Below, piece after piece: positions 27,419 to 35,482 of a stretch of DNA of 64,000 nucleotides. Source of the DNA: Luteibacter sp. dw_328 (GTDB taxonomy: Bacteria; Pseudomonadota; Gammaproteobacteria; Xanthomonadales; Rhodanobacteraceae); contig NZ_JAAVUW010000010.1 of NCBI RefSeq assembly GCF_018449605.1, positions 62,001 to 126,000 of the forward strand, in the 5' to 3' direction. Position numbers and translations under genes: made by a program. The notes beneath the pieces were generated by a model. That model made no database searches. It had not been told where the DNA came from and was given only the letters and a program-made list of their open reading frames with translations. How positions within the stretch are numbered: position 1 is the stretch's first letter; each line of letters begins with the position of its first letter.

Positions 27419-27789
27419 CCCTGATCGTTCGCAGCGAAAGCCTGACCCCTGCCCGCACCACCGTCTGGCTCGAGGGGCGACTCGACGCGGCGACCTTCGG
27501 CGATCTCGACAGCGCCCTGCGTGACATCACACCCATGGTGGACAACGGCGGCACGCTGGTCATCGACCTCTCCCGCCTGGAATACATCAGCAGCGCCGGA
27601 CTGCGCAGCCTCGCGCAGTTGCGCAAGCAGATGCACGACCGCGACGGCCGCACGCTGTTACTCAATCCGCAGCCGCAGGTGAAGAAGGTGTTCGAGATCG
27701 TGAAAGCGGTACCGGTGGCCGAAGTGTTCGCCAGCGTGGCGGAACTGGATCAGTACCTGGATCACATGCAGCGGCAGATCACCGGCTGA
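27415..27789 (+). CDS. STAS-domain anti-sigma factor antagonist
   Basis: The 124-residue protein is a single STAS domain with GGTLVIDLSRLEYISSAGLR at residues 45-64; S60 aligns with the serine phosphorylated in SpoIIAA/RsbV. It is the expected substrate of the adjacent kinase and phosphatase. The ATGA overlap with the kinase gene gives equal production. The final target is not encoded next to it. Confidence 0.92.
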   Translation: MTLIVRSESLTPARTTVWLEGRLDAATFGDLDSALRDITPMVDNGGTLVIDLSRLEYISSAGLRSLAQLRKQMHDRDGRTLLLNPQPQVKKVFEIVKAVPVAEVFASVAELDQYLDHMQRQITG

Positions 27790-27804
27790 CCACCGGCACG
27801 CCGG

Positions 27805-28272
27805 TCAGGCGTTGTTCGTATCGATGAGGCCGGCGCGGAGCTTTTCCAGCTGGCTCTTGAGACCAATCACCTCGTCGATCCCGCACCCGGTCGCGCAGAA
27901 GACATCCACCGGGACCTGACCCGCCTTCTCGCGAAGCGCCCTGCCCTCGTCGGTCAACGTGACGATGACCTGACGTTCGTCGTGGGTACCGCGCGTCCGC
28001 TGGACCAGACCTGCCGCCTGCAGCCGCTTCAGCAACGGCGTGAGCGTCGCGGAATCCAGGAACAGGCGATCGCCCAGTTCCGACACCGTGATGCCGTCGC
28101 CCTCCCAGAGCACCAGCATGACCAGGTACTGCGGGTAGGTAAGGTCCAGACCGGAAAGCAGCTGCCGGTAGACCTTGCCCATGGCCAGATTGGCCGAATA
28201 CAGCGCGAAACACAGCTGCCCGTCGAGGGTACGCGGTGCTTCGATGCCTGGCGGGAGGGTGTTCTTGCTCAT
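27805..28272 (-). CDS. ohrR: Organic hydroperoxide-sensing repressor OhrR (MarR family)
   Basis: The 155-residue winged-helix protein has [11 protein letters not shown] with sensing cysteine C21, [12 protein letters not shown], and C-terminal C126 and C130. These match C22, C127 and C131 of the Xanthomonas two-cysteine OhrR, in which a peroxide-formed disulphide releases DNA. It should repress hydroperoxide resistance genes and itself. Unusually, no ohr gene is adjacent or elsewhere in the window. The start has a promoter with candidate operator repeats upstream. Confidence 0.88.
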   Translation of the reverse strand: MSKNTLPPGIEAPRTLDGQLCFALYSANLAMGKVYRQLLSGLDLTYPQYLVMLVLWEGDGITVSELGDRLFLDSATLTPLLKRLQAAGLVQRTRGTHDERQVIVTLTDEGRALREKAGQVPVDVFCATGCGIDEVIGLKSQLEKLRAGLIDTNNA

Positions 28273-28278
28273 GATTCG

Positions 28279-28307
28279 AATGTAGGGTCGTGGATATTGA
28301 ATTGCAA
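28279..28307 (-). promoter_or_regulatory. ohrR promoter
   Basis: The reverse strand has TTGCAA (28302-28307), a 17-base spacer and TACATT (28279-28284), with the ATG at 28272. The -35 box lies inside the ATTGAATTG repeat region, so a repressor bound there would block RNA polymerase. Confidence 0.6.
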
Positions 28308-28319
28308 GCGATTGAATTG
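28296..28319. promoter_or_regulatory. Candidate OhrR operator, direct repeat of ATTGAATTG
   Basis: ATTGAATTG occurs at 28296-28304 and again at 28311-28319, 15 bases apart, in AT-rich sequence that overlaps the ohrR -35 box. OhrR operators in relatives are similarly AT-rich and rich in AATTG blocks. Autoregulation is inferred; gel shift or footprinting would decide. Confidence 0.5.
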
Positions 28320-28382
28320 TGCTACCGGCACGGCCACGGGGAGTCTTCGTATCATCGGCCCAGGGCGGATCGGGAGCGACGC

Positions 28383-28682
28383 GTGATTTTGGGCCACCTT
28401 TGGGATTTCCTCACATCGACCTGGGTCGCGGACATCCTCGGAGTGATCGGCAATATCATCCGCGTCATCCCCTACACCCTGCTCTTTCTTCTGGGCTTCC
28501 TCATCGTGCAGGGCCTCATGGCTTGCCATGCCTCGGTCGATATAGGCAACGGACCAGCCGCTCGCGCACTCGTGCACGGCGCGTTCCTCGATAGCCCGGG
28601 ACTCTGGTGGTCACTCGGTGTGCCGACCGTGCTCGTCGGGTGGAAGTGGCTGGCGAAGGTTACGGCGGGGCCGCGGGACTAG
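28383..28682 (+). CDS. Small membrane protein of unknown function
   Basis: A GTG start at 28383 with GGGAG a few bases upstream gives 99 residues beginning [20 protein letters not shown]. There is a hydrophobic stretch near 19-45 ([20 protein letters not shown] region) and another near 71-90. The frame is open further upstream, but that part overlaps the ohrR promoter and lacks a ribosome-binding site. I do not recognise the family. It is divergent from ohrR and could share its regulation. Confidence 0.6.
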   Translation: MILGHLWDFLTSTWVADILGVIGNIIRVIPYTLLFLLGFLIVQGLMACHASVDIGNGPAARALVHGAFLDSPGLWWSLGVPTVLVGWKWLAKVTAGPRD

Positions 28683-28856
28683 CGAAGAGTTTTTGAAAGC
28701 CTCGTCGGACGCCTTCAGTCCATCGTCAGTCAGACTTATCGACTTTGCCACCCCGGATAACCTTCAGCGCGCACCTACATCCCACCAAGGGCGGAAGTGA
28801 ATGGTCGAAGCACGTCCGCCCGGGCAAGTTAGCCAGCCCACCCTGGCACTGATGAC

Positions 28857-29462
28857 ATGCCCGAGATATCGACCGAAGTCGTCGCGCTCCTCCAGTACCT
28901 GGCCCCCGGATTCCTCGTGACCTGGGTGTACTTCGGGCTGACTCCGCACGAAAAACCTTCTCAGTTCGAGCGGACGGTGCAAGCCTTGATATACACGGCC
29001 GTGGTCCAACCCCTTGTTGCACTCGAAAATCTGCTCGCCATGCGCGTCGGCGAATGGCATGCGTTCGGATACTGGACAGCCAACAGCCACATGTTCGCTG
29101 GCGCGTTGACGGCACTTGGACTGGGACTGTTCGTTGCCACGATCACCAACCACGATCTGGTACCTGGCGCACTGCGGAAGCACAACGTCACCACGAGAAC
29201 ATCGCATCCCTGCGAATGGTTCACCATTTTTTCGGATTATTCGCAATTCGTCGTGTTGCACCTCAGGGACAAATCCACGGTTTATGGCTGGCCAGTCATC
29301 TGGCCCTCGAACGCTGAGAAAGGCCATTTTCTAGTGACGGACGCCACTCGCAAACTTCCCGGCACCGCGGGGAACATTTCACACAGTTACGCGATGGTGA
29401 TAAATGTGGCCGACGTGGCGCTCGTCGAGTTCGCGACGCCGAAGGAGAACGACAGTGAGTAA
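28857..29462 (+). CDS. DUF6338-like protein
   Basis: The 201-residue product opens with a membrane-associated region, VVALLQYLAPGFLVTWVYFG (residues 7-26). PHEKPSQFERTVQALIYTA follows, a pattern I associate with DUF6338, and a second hydrophobic stretch lies near residues 80-100. The C-terminal half looks soluble (PCEWFTIFSDYSQFVVLHLR). Function is unknown. Base composition is lower in GC than the neighbours, which hints at transfer. It overlaps the next small gene by eight bases. Confidence 0.7.
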   Translation: MPEISTEVVALLQYLAPGFLVTWVYFGLTPHEKPSQFERTVQALIYTAVVQPLVALENLLAMRVGEWHAFGYWTANSHMFAGALTALGLGLFVATITNHDLVPGALRKHNVTTRTSHPCEWFTIFSDYSQFVVLHLRDKSTVYGWPVIWPSNAEKGHFLVTDATRKLPGTAGNISHSYAMVINVADVALVEFATPKENDSE

Positions 29463-29664
29463 ACCAGACCGCCAGACCCCTGACATCAATACGCTTTTCT
29501 ATGGCCGTTTCTACAATGCAAATCCGCCGCCGCCATACCCGACCCCGCCGCCACCGCCGAGCTTCTTTCAGGCCTCTGTTCGGAATGCCCGAGTGCCGCG
29601 ACCCGAGGCGCCGCCTGGCTACCGCTGGGTCCTTATCGCTGTCGAAGACATCGATCCCCGCTAA
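29455..29664 (+). CDS. Small proline-rich protein, unknown
   Basis: A GTG start at 29455 inside the end of the DUF6338-like gene, preceded by GAAGGAG, gives 69 residues: MSKPDRQTPDINTLFYGRFY, then a PPPPYPTPPPPPSFF tract (residues 24-38), then a short conserved-looking end (PPGYRWVLIAVEDIDPR). The polyproline block would need EF-P for smooth translation. The gene ends at a strong terminator, so it is the last of its unit. No family recognised. Confidence 0.65.
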   Translation: MSKPDRQTPDINTLFYGRFYNANPPPPYPTPPPPPSFFQASVRNARVPRPEAPPGYRWVLIAVEDIDPR

Positions 29665-29699
29665 CAAAAAAGCCACGGCGCGAGCCGTGGCTTTTTTGT
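29664..29699. terminator. Bidirectional intrinsic terminator
   Basis: ACAAAAAAGCCACGGC and GCCGTGGCTTTTTTGT form a perfect stem around a GCGA loop, with A and T runs on both sides. It ends the plus-strand proline-rich gene unit and the minus-strand ychF unit, which converge here. Confidence 0.95.
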
Positions 29700-29718
29700 C
29701 GAACAACAACGCCAGCAA

Positions 29719-30810
29719 TCAGACGTTAAAGCGGAAGTGCAGGACATCGCCTTCCTTCACCAGGTATTCCTTACCTTCCAGGCGCAGGCGGCCGGCTTCC
29801 TTGGCACCCTGCTCGCCCTTGAACTTGATGAAGTCGTCGAAGGCGACCGTCTCGGCGCGGATGAAGCCACGCTCGAAATCGGTGTGGATCACGGCGGCGG
29901 CCTGCGGCGCGGTGGAGCCGGCGCGGACCTGCCAGGCGCGAACTTCCTTCTCACCGGCGGTGAAATAGGTTTGCAGGCCAAGCAAACGGTAGCCAGCGCG
30001 AATGACGCGGTTGAGGCCGGGCTCTTCGAAGCCAAGGTCCTTCAGGAACTCGTCGCGGTCGGCGTCTTCGAGCTGGCCGAGCTCTTCCTCGATCGAGGCG
30101 CAGACCGGCACCACTTCAGCACCTTCCAGCGCCGCGTGTGCGCGCACGGCGTCCAGGTGCGGGTTGTTCTCGAAGCCGTCTTCCGCCACGTTGGCGATGT
30201 ACATCAGCGGCTTCATCGTGATCAGGAACATGTCACGGACGAGCGCCTTCTCTTCCGCATCGAGACCGGCCGAGCGCGCCGACTTGCCCTGGTCGAGGGC
30301 GACGCGAAGCTTCTCCAGCACCGGCTTCTTCGCCGTCGCCTCCTTGTCGTTGGCCTTGGCCGCGCGCGTCGCACGGTCCAGTGCCTTCAGCACGGCTTCG
30401 AGATCGGCCAGCGCCAGCTCGGTGTCGATGGTTTCGATGTCGGAGATCGGGTCGACCTTGTTCGCCACGTGGATGACGTTGTCGTCTACGAAGCAGCGGA
30501 CCACGTGCGCGATGGCGTCGGTCTCGCGGATGTGAGCGAGGAACTTGTTACCCAGGCCCTCGCCCTTCGACGCGCCAGCCACGAGGCCGGCGATGTCGAC
30601 GAATTCCATGGTGGTCGGAATGACACGCTGCGGCTTCACGATATCCGCGAGCTGCGTCAGGCGCAGGTCCGGCACAGGAACGATGCCGGTGTTCGGCTCG
30701 ATGGTGCAGAACGGGAAATTCGCCGCGGCGATGCCCGCCTTCGTCAGCGCGTTGAACAGGGTGGACTTGCCGACGTTAGGCAAGCCGACGATGCCGCATT
30801 TGATGCCCAT
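29719..30810 (-). CDS. ychF: Obg-like ATPase YchF
   Basis: The 363-residue P-loop protein has G1 [14 protein letters not shown] (residues 8-21). Its G4 reads NVAED instead of NKxD, which explains the ATP preference of YchF/OLA1. A coiled-coil insertion and a C-terminal TGS domain follow. It binds ribosomes and dampens the oxidative-stress response in E. coli. It lies 34 bases after pth, the usual pairing, and ends at a shared terminator. Confidence 0.98.
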   Translation of the reverse strand: MGIKCGIVGLPNVGKSTLFNALTKAGIAAANFPFCTIEPNTGIVPVPDLRLTQLADIVKPQRVIPTTMEFVDIAGLVAGASKGEGLGNKFLAHIRETDAIAHVVRCFVDDNVIHVANKVDPISDIETIDTELALADLEAVLKALDRATRAAKANDKEATAKKPVLEKLRVALDQGKSARSAGLDAEEKALVRDMFLITMKPLMYIANVAEDGFENNPHLDAVRAHAALEGAEVVPVCASIEEELGQLEDADRDEFLKDLGFEEPGLNRVIRAGYRLLGLQTYFTAGEKEVRAWQVRAGSTAPQAAAVIHTDFERGFIRAETVAFDDFIKFKGEQGAKEAGRLRLEGKEYLVKEGDVLHFRFNV

Positions 30811-30844
30811 GGCGATTAAGGTCCGGTAGAAGTGATTGGTGCGG

Positions 30845-31423
30845 TCAGGCGACCGTATGCAGGCGTTTCATCGCCTCTTCGAACTTGCCATCCAGCGCCA
30901 GCGGCAGCACGTCGAACGCGCGCCCGATGCCGTGCATGATGGCGTCCTCGTCGGCCGCATTGGGACGGCCGAGCACCCACGGGGTGACCTTGTCCTTGTG
31001 CCCCGGATGGCCGATGCCGATCCGCAGGCGGTGAAACTTGCCGTGGCCGAGATGGGCCACGATGTCGCGCAATCCGTTCTGGCCGCCGTGGCCGCCATCG
31101 AACTTCATGCGGACGGTGCCGGGCGGGAGGTCGAGCTCGTCGTGTGCGACGAGACACTCTTCCGGCGCGATCTTGTAGTAGCGCAGCGCCGAAGCAACGG
31201 CGATGCCACTCTTGTTCATGAAGGTCGCGGGCTTGAGCAGCCAGACGGTCTCGCCACCGAGGCGCAGCTTGCAGGTTTCGCCATGCAGCTTGCCGTCGAA
31301 GGTCCAACGCTCTCCCTGATCCATCGCCAGGGCGTCGACACACCAGAACCCGGCGTTATGCCGGGTCCTGACGTATTCGGCCCCGGGGTTACCGAGGCCG
31401 ACGATGAGACGTAGTGTTGCCAT
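30845..31423 (-). CDS. pth: Peptidyl-tRNA hydrolase
   Basis: The start is the ATG at 31423 (192 residues, [19 protein letters not shown]); the 22 codons open upstream run into REP sequence and lack a ribosome-binding site. H22 in TRHNAGF matches the catalytic histidine of E. coli Pth, and N12 and the NGLRDI loop are present. It frees peptides from dropped-off peptidyl-tRNA and is essential in E. coli. Confidence 0.96.
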   Translation of the reverse strand: MATLRLIVGLGNPGAEYVRTRHNAGFWCVDALAMDQGERWTFDGKLHGETCKLRLGGETVWLLKPATFMNKSGIAVASALRYYKIAPEECLVAHDELDLPPGTVRMKFDGGHGGQNGLRDIVAHLGHGKFHRLRIGIGHPGHKDKVTPWVLGRPNAADEDAIMHGIGRAFDVLPLALDGKFEEAMKRLHTVA

Positions 31424-31440
31424 TGTTTCATCAGGCTTTT

Positions 31441-31560
31441 GTAGGAGCCGATTTATCGGCGATGGCTGGGCAATTGGACGAATCGGCATCGCCGCTCCGT
31501 TGGTTTTCGCCGATAAATCGGCTCCTACATTGCCCTGATCGCCGGTGAATCGGCTCCTAC
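31441..31560. repeat. Cluster of three GTAG REP elements
   Basis: GTAGGAGCCGATTTATCGGC starts at 31441. Two copies lie on the opposite strand, one ending at 31528 and the other, with a TCACC variant, at 31560. Each is a short imperfect hairpin headed by GTAG. They fill the rplY-pth spacer. Similar GTAG-headed REPs are abundant in Stenotrophomonas and relatives, spread by REP-associated tyrosine transposases. Confidence 0.9.
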
Positions 31561-31570
31561 ATTTGCCTAA

Positions 31571-32224
31571 TTACTTCTTGTCGGCCGGCTTGTCTTCGGC
31601 AGCCGGTGCTTCCGCGCCTGCAGCCGGTTCCGGATCGACTTCTTCCTGGACCGACGCGACGGTCACGACGGCAACGTCGTGTTCCTTGCCCAGGCCCAGT
31701 TCCGGGATTTCCACACCGGCCGGCAGCTTGAGGTCGGACAGGTGGACGATATCGCCGGCGGACAGCTTGGCAAGGTCGAGTTCGATGAACTCCGGGAGGT
31801 CCTTCGGCAGGCACGAGACGGTGACTTCCGTCAGGTTATGCGAAATGACCAGACCGGCGGTCTTGCCGGCGGGCGACTTTTCCTGGTTCAGGAAGTGCAC
31901 CGGCACGGCGACCTTGAGGACTTCGTTCTCGTTGACGCGCTGGAAGTCCATGTGCAGCATGAGCTGCTTGAACGGGTGCTTCTGCCAGTCCTTGATCAGG
32001 ATCTTCTGCAGCTTGCCGTCGACCGTGAGGTCGATGACCGAGGAGTAGAAGGACTCGAAGCGCGAGCCGAGCAGGACGTCGTTATGCAGGACCTGAACGG
32101 CCTGCGGTGCTTCGGTGCCGCCATAGATGACAGCCGGTACGTAGCCAGACAGGCGGAGGCGGCGGCTCGCACCCTTCCCCTCGACCTTGCGGCTGGTAGC
32201 CGTGAGCTTGTGATTCGTTGACAT
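31571..32224 (-). CDS. rplY: 50S ribosomal protein L25, long (Ctc) form
   Basis: The 217-residue protein has the 5S rRNA-binding L25 domain (ASRRLRLSGYVPAVIYGG near 19-36) and the C-terminal TL5/Ctc domain. An acidic, alanine-rich tail (PEPAAGAEAPAAEDKPADKK) ends it. E. coli L25 is only 94 residues; the long form is normal in this group. It lies 83 bases after prs. Confidence 0.96.
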   Translation of the reverse strand: MSTNHKLTATSRKVEGKGASRRLRLSGYVPAVIYGGTEAPQAVQVLHNDVLLGSRFESFYSSVIDLTVDGKLQKILIKDWQKHPFKQLMLHMDFQRVNENEVLKVAVPVHFLNQEKSPAGKTAGLVISHNLTEVTVSCLPKDLPEFIELDLAKLSAGDIVHLSDLKLPAGVEIPELGLGKEHDVAVVTVASVQEEVDPEPAAGAEAPAAEDKPADKK

Positions 32225-32307
32225 GGTGTTGCCTCAGTGTTGAAAGCCGCCTTCCGGCGACTGGTAAAGGGCTCCTCCGCGACCAGGGGAGCCCGAAAAA
32301 CGATACG

Positions 32308-33264
32308 TCAGTCGATGTAGAGCGAGCTCACCGATTCGCCAAAGGCGATGCGGCGGATCGTCTCCGCGAGCAGCTCCGCTACCGACAACTGGCGGATTTT
32401 CGCACAGTCGCGGGCGTTGTCGCGCAACGGCAGCGTATTGGTGACCACCAGCTGGTCGAGCTGGGAGCCTTCGATGTTCTGGATCGCCGCACCCGAAAGC
32501 ACCGGATGGACGCAGTACGCGACGACCTTGCGGGCGCCTTTTTCCTTCAGCGCCGCCGCAGCGGCGCAGAGCGTACCGGCGGTGTCGACGATGTCGTCCA
32601 CCAGCACGCAGGTCTTGCCTTCCACGTCGCCGATGATGTTCATGACCGTGGCCACGTTCGCCTTCGGACGGCGCTTGTCGATGATCGCCAGGTCCGCGTC
32701 GTCGAGGCGCTTGGCCAGGGCGCGGGCGCGCACCACACCACCGACGTCCGGGCTGACCACGATCAGGTCATCCATGCTGTGGTGACGCCAGATGTCGGCC
32801 AGGAGCACCGGTGAGGCATACACGTTGTCGACCGGGATATCGAAAAAGCCCTGAATCTGGTCGGCATGCAGGTCGATGGTCAGAACGCGGTCGGCACCCG
32901 CCGTCGCAATCATCTTGGCAGCCAGCTTCGCCGTGATCGGCACGCGCGCCGAACGCGGGCGTCGATCCTGGCGGGCATAGCCGAAATACGGCATCACCGC
33001 GGTCACGCTGCCGGCCGATGCGCGCTTGAGCGCGTCGATCAGCACCAACAGGTCGAACAGGTTCTCCGCGCTGGGGGCGCCCGTCGGCTGAATGACGAAG
33101 ACCTCCTGCTTGCGAACGTTTTCCTCGATCTCGATCTGAGCCTCGCCATCGCTGAACCGGCCGACGAGGGCCTTACCCAGCGGAATACCGAGACGGGCGG
33201 CGACATCGTCGGCGAGCAGGCGGTGCGCATTGCCACTGAACAGCATCGGGGTGGACGTATCCAC
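32308..33264 (-). CDS. prs: Ribose-phosphate pyrophosphokinase
   Basis: A GTG start preceded by AGGAG gives 318 residues beginning [20 protein letters not shown]. The active site shows [20 protein letters not shown], the histidine in [11 protein letters not shown], and the PRPP-binding loop [10 protein letters not shown]. It makes PRPP from ribose 5-phosphate and ATP for nucleotides, histidine and tryptophan. It sits between tRNA(Gln) and rplY. Confidence 0.97.
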   Translation of the reverse strand: MDTSTPMLFSGNAHRLLADDVAARLGIPLGKALVGRFSDGEAQIEIEENVRKQEVFVIQPTGAPSAENLFDLLVLIDALKRASAGSVTAVMPYFGYARQDRRPRSARVPITAKLAAKMIATAGADRVLTIDLHADQIQGFFDIPVDNVYASPVLLADIWRHHSMDDLIVVSPDVGGVVRARALAKRLDDADLAIIDKRRPKANVATVMNIIGDVEGKTCVLVDDIVDTAGTLCAAAAALKEKGARKVVAYCVHPVLSGAAIQNIEGSQLDQLVVTNTLPLRDNARDCAKIRQLSVAELLAETIRRIAFGESVSSLYID

Positions 33265-33317
33265 GTAGGAACTCCTGGCGTGAGAGAGGGATGGATCGGC
33301 TCTGCCACCGCGAACGG

Positions 33318-33394
33318 TGGCTGGGGCGGCAGGATTCGAACCTGCGTATGCGGGAATCAAAATCCCGTGCCTTAACCAGCTTGGCGACGCCCCA
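33318..33394 (-). tRNA. tRNA-Gln (TTG anticodon)
   Basis: A 77-base cloverleaf with acceptor TGGGGCG/CGCCCCA, anticodon stem CGGGA/TCCCG around loop TTTTGAT, T-loop TTCGAAT and an encoded CCA end. It lies between ispE and prs, a conserved position in this order. Confidence 0.97.
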
Positions 33395-33433
33395 ACAAAT
33401 ACGTTCTGCCGCAGCCCGCGGCCTTTCCCGTCC

Positions 33434-34825
33434 TTACGACACGATGCCCGAAGCCTCGATCCGTTGCCGCGCGATGTGCAGCGGCGAGGGGTCGATACCC
33501 GCCGCCACATGGGCCCTGAAGCCCCTGGGACAGCGCGAGGCGACCGCAAGGGCCGCCTCGTGGGTTCTCGTTTCCAGAAAAATGCAACCACCACTGCCGG
33601 ACAGGCGCGCCTGGCCGAAGCCACCCAGCCAGTCCAGTGCAGCCGCTACCTGCGGGTGACGCGCGCGAACCACCGGTTCGAAGGCGTTCTCCGCAGAATC
33701 CCCAGAAACAAAGGATGAAATTGTCGCCCGCGGGGCATTTCGTGTCAATTCGGTGGCTTTGAAAAGCGCGCCGGTGGGCACGTTCTCGCGGGGGTCGACC
33801 ACGACATACCAGCGGCGCGGCAGACGCATCGGGGTCAGTTGTTCGCCCACCCCCTCGGCCCAGGCCGAGCGCCCCCTGACGAAGACCGGGACATCCGCGC
33901 CGAGCCTGACACCGAGCGCCGCCAGGGCGTCTTCATCAAGGCCGGTGCGCCACAGCAGGTTCAGGCCGACAAGCACGGACGCCGCATCCGAACTGCCGCC
34001 CCCCAGCCCACCGCCCATGGGAATGCGCTTGGCGACCTCGATATCCGCGCCCAGCTCGGTCCGCGTCTCAGCGGCCAGGAGACGCGCGGCGCGAACGGTC
34101 AGGTCCGCGTCTTCGGGAACGCCACTGATGGGATTGGGCCGCGTAATGACGCCGTCGCCGCGAATCCGCAGCCTCACCTCATCGCCCCAGTCCAGCAGGC
34201 GGAAGACGGTCTGCAACTCGTGGTACCCGTCATCGCGGCGACCGACGATGCGAAGAAAGAGGTTGAGCTTGGCCGGAGCGGGCCAGACGGTCCAGTCGCC
34301 CTCCTCCAACGGCGCCAGCGGGCGGCTCATGAACACGCGCAGGTGGTCGGGGAAGCCATTTTCACGGTCACGCGCAAGCGCGCGGGCGAGCGCCGGCGCG
34401 TGCTTGTCGACCACGCTGAAGCCATGCTTGGCGTAGAACGGCGCATTCCAGGGCACGTCGGCCAGGGTACCGAGGTCAACCCGGCGATACCCCGCCTCGC
34501 GAGCCCACCGGCAGGCATGCTCGAGAAGCGCCGCACCAATGCCCTTGCCGCCGAAGGCCGGGAGCACGTCGATCTCCGCCACCCCGATCGTATCGGGCAG
34601 GCCATCCGTATCGAGGCACACGAAGCCCACGATCTCTTCGTCGACCGTGGCGACCCATACGAGGCCACGGACGATCAACTCACGAACAACGTCGCCGGGC
34701 AGCGCCATCGAGGAATAGCTGTGCCACGCCTCGTGTCCACGGAACAGCTCGACGGCCGCCCGCTCGATGGCACAGAGGCGCTCGGCGTCGTCCGCGAGAG
34801 CGCGGGAGATCTGGAAATTCATCAT
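33434..34825 (-). CDS. ispE: Fused GNAT acetyltransferase and IspE (CDP-methylerythritol kinase)
   Basis: The single open frame encodes 463 residues. Residues 1-170 are a GNAT acetyltransferase, with acetyl-CoA loop motif [20 protein letters not shown] (87-106) and an AKHGFSVV strand. Residues 179-463 are a full Isp[21 protein letters not shown] (181-200), the GHMP loop [14 protein letters not shown] and [12 protein letters not shown]. IspE phosphorylates CDP-methylerythritol in isoprenoid synthesis. No stop separates the parts. GGAGGAGGG lies just before codon 178 but no start codon follows it; the only internal ATG is M166 at 34330, with a poor ribosome site. The gene is 42 bases after lolB. 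Confidence 0.9.
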   Translation of the reverse strand: MMNFQISRALADDAERLCAIERAAVELFRGHEAWHSYSSMALPGDVVRELIVRGLVWVATVDEEIVGFVCLDTDGLPDTIGVAEIDVLPAFGGKGIGAALLEHACRWAREAGYRRVDLGTLADVPWNAPFYAKHGFSVVDKHAPALARALARDRENGFPDHLRVFMSRPLAPLEEGDWTVWPAPAKLNLFLRIVGRRDDGYHELQTVFRLLDWGDEVRLRIRGDGVITRPNPISGVPEDADLTVRAARLLAAETRTELGADIEVAKRIPMGGGLGGGSSDAASVLVGLNLLWRTGLDEDALAALGVRLGADVPVFVRGRSAWAEGVGEQLTPMRLPRRWYVVVDPRENVPTGALFKATELTRNAPRATISSFVSGDSAENAFEPVVRARHPQVAAALDWLGGFGQARLSGSGGCIFLETRTHEAALAVASRCPRGFRAHVAAGIDPSPLHIARQRIEASGIVS

Positions 34826-34867
34826 GGGCCGGGGTGCTTCGACAGGGGCGGAGTATAGCGGCGGGGG

Positions 34868-35482
34868 CTATCGCCCGAACGACCAGTTCTCCACCGATAG
34901 CCTGACCTTGTATGGCGCCTTTTCCGCGAACACCCGCGTAGGCATCGCCGGTTGCCGCGTCACGTCCCACTGCTTGTAGTCGACGGTCCAGCCATCCTGA
35001 ACCAGGCGCGACGGCAGCCGGTCGTCTCCGAAGGCGATGTCCGCCGGCCCGGTATCGGCGCGCAGGCCAAGCGCCCAGCGCTTCAGCTCTGCCAGGGGAA
35101 TCTGCCAGCCCACGGTGCTCGCCATGAGGGATTCCGCGTCGGCGCCGCGGCGCGGGCCGCCATCCAGACCCGCCAGCTCGGCGCCGTCAGGACCGCCGGT
35201 GAGCCGGAACGTACGGCCGGTGATCGGTCCACGCACGGTAAATTCGTAGCGTTCGCCGTCCTGCCGCCAGGTCAAGGAGCCGGAGTTGCTGTCCTTGCCG
35301 TCACTGACGGACAGTTTGCCCTCGAGCGTCCAGTGGTCGGTATCGGCGAGGCTGCGTTCGCGCTGCTCCTGCATGCCGAGCGTGGCCGCGTCGCCCTGGA
35401 TGCGCACCGGAACCCTCGTGGTGGCGCAGGCGGCAAGCAATAGCATTGGCAGCAGGACGACGCTTTTCGGTAGGAACCTCAA
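34868..35482 (-). CDS. lolB: Outer-membrane lipoprotein receptor LolB
   Basis: A TTG start overlapping the stop of the upstream TPR gene (TTGA) gives 204 residues beginning MRFLPKSVVLLPMLLLAACA. This is a lipoprotein signal with the lipobox cysteine at C19. The mature part has the LolB pattern (DHWTLEGKLSVSDGKDSNSG; GPITGRTFRLTGG). LolB takes lipoproteins from LolA and inserts them in the outer membrane. Its place before ispE is typical of gammaproteobacteria. Confidence 0.93.
   Translation of the reverse strand: MRFLPKSVVLLPMLLLAACATTRVPVRIQGDAATLGMQEQRERSLADTDHWTLEGKLSVSDGKDSNSGSLTWRQDGERYEFTVRGPITGRTFRLTGGPDGAELAGLDGGPRRGADAESLMASTVGWQIPLAELKRWALGLRADTGPADIAFGDDRLPSRLVQDGWTVDYKQWDVTRQPAMPTRVFAEKAPYKVRLSVENWSFGR

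Noticed and set aside
31424-31489. Longer pth with 22 extra N-terminal residues
   Set aside because: The extension lies in REP sequence and lacks a ribosome-binding site; the family start [14 protein letters not shown] fits the ATG at 31423.
34285-34330. Separate ispE gene starting at M166
   Set aside because: The ATG has no good ribosome-binding site and the frame is open from the GNAT domain, so a fusion is the simpler reading, though not proven.
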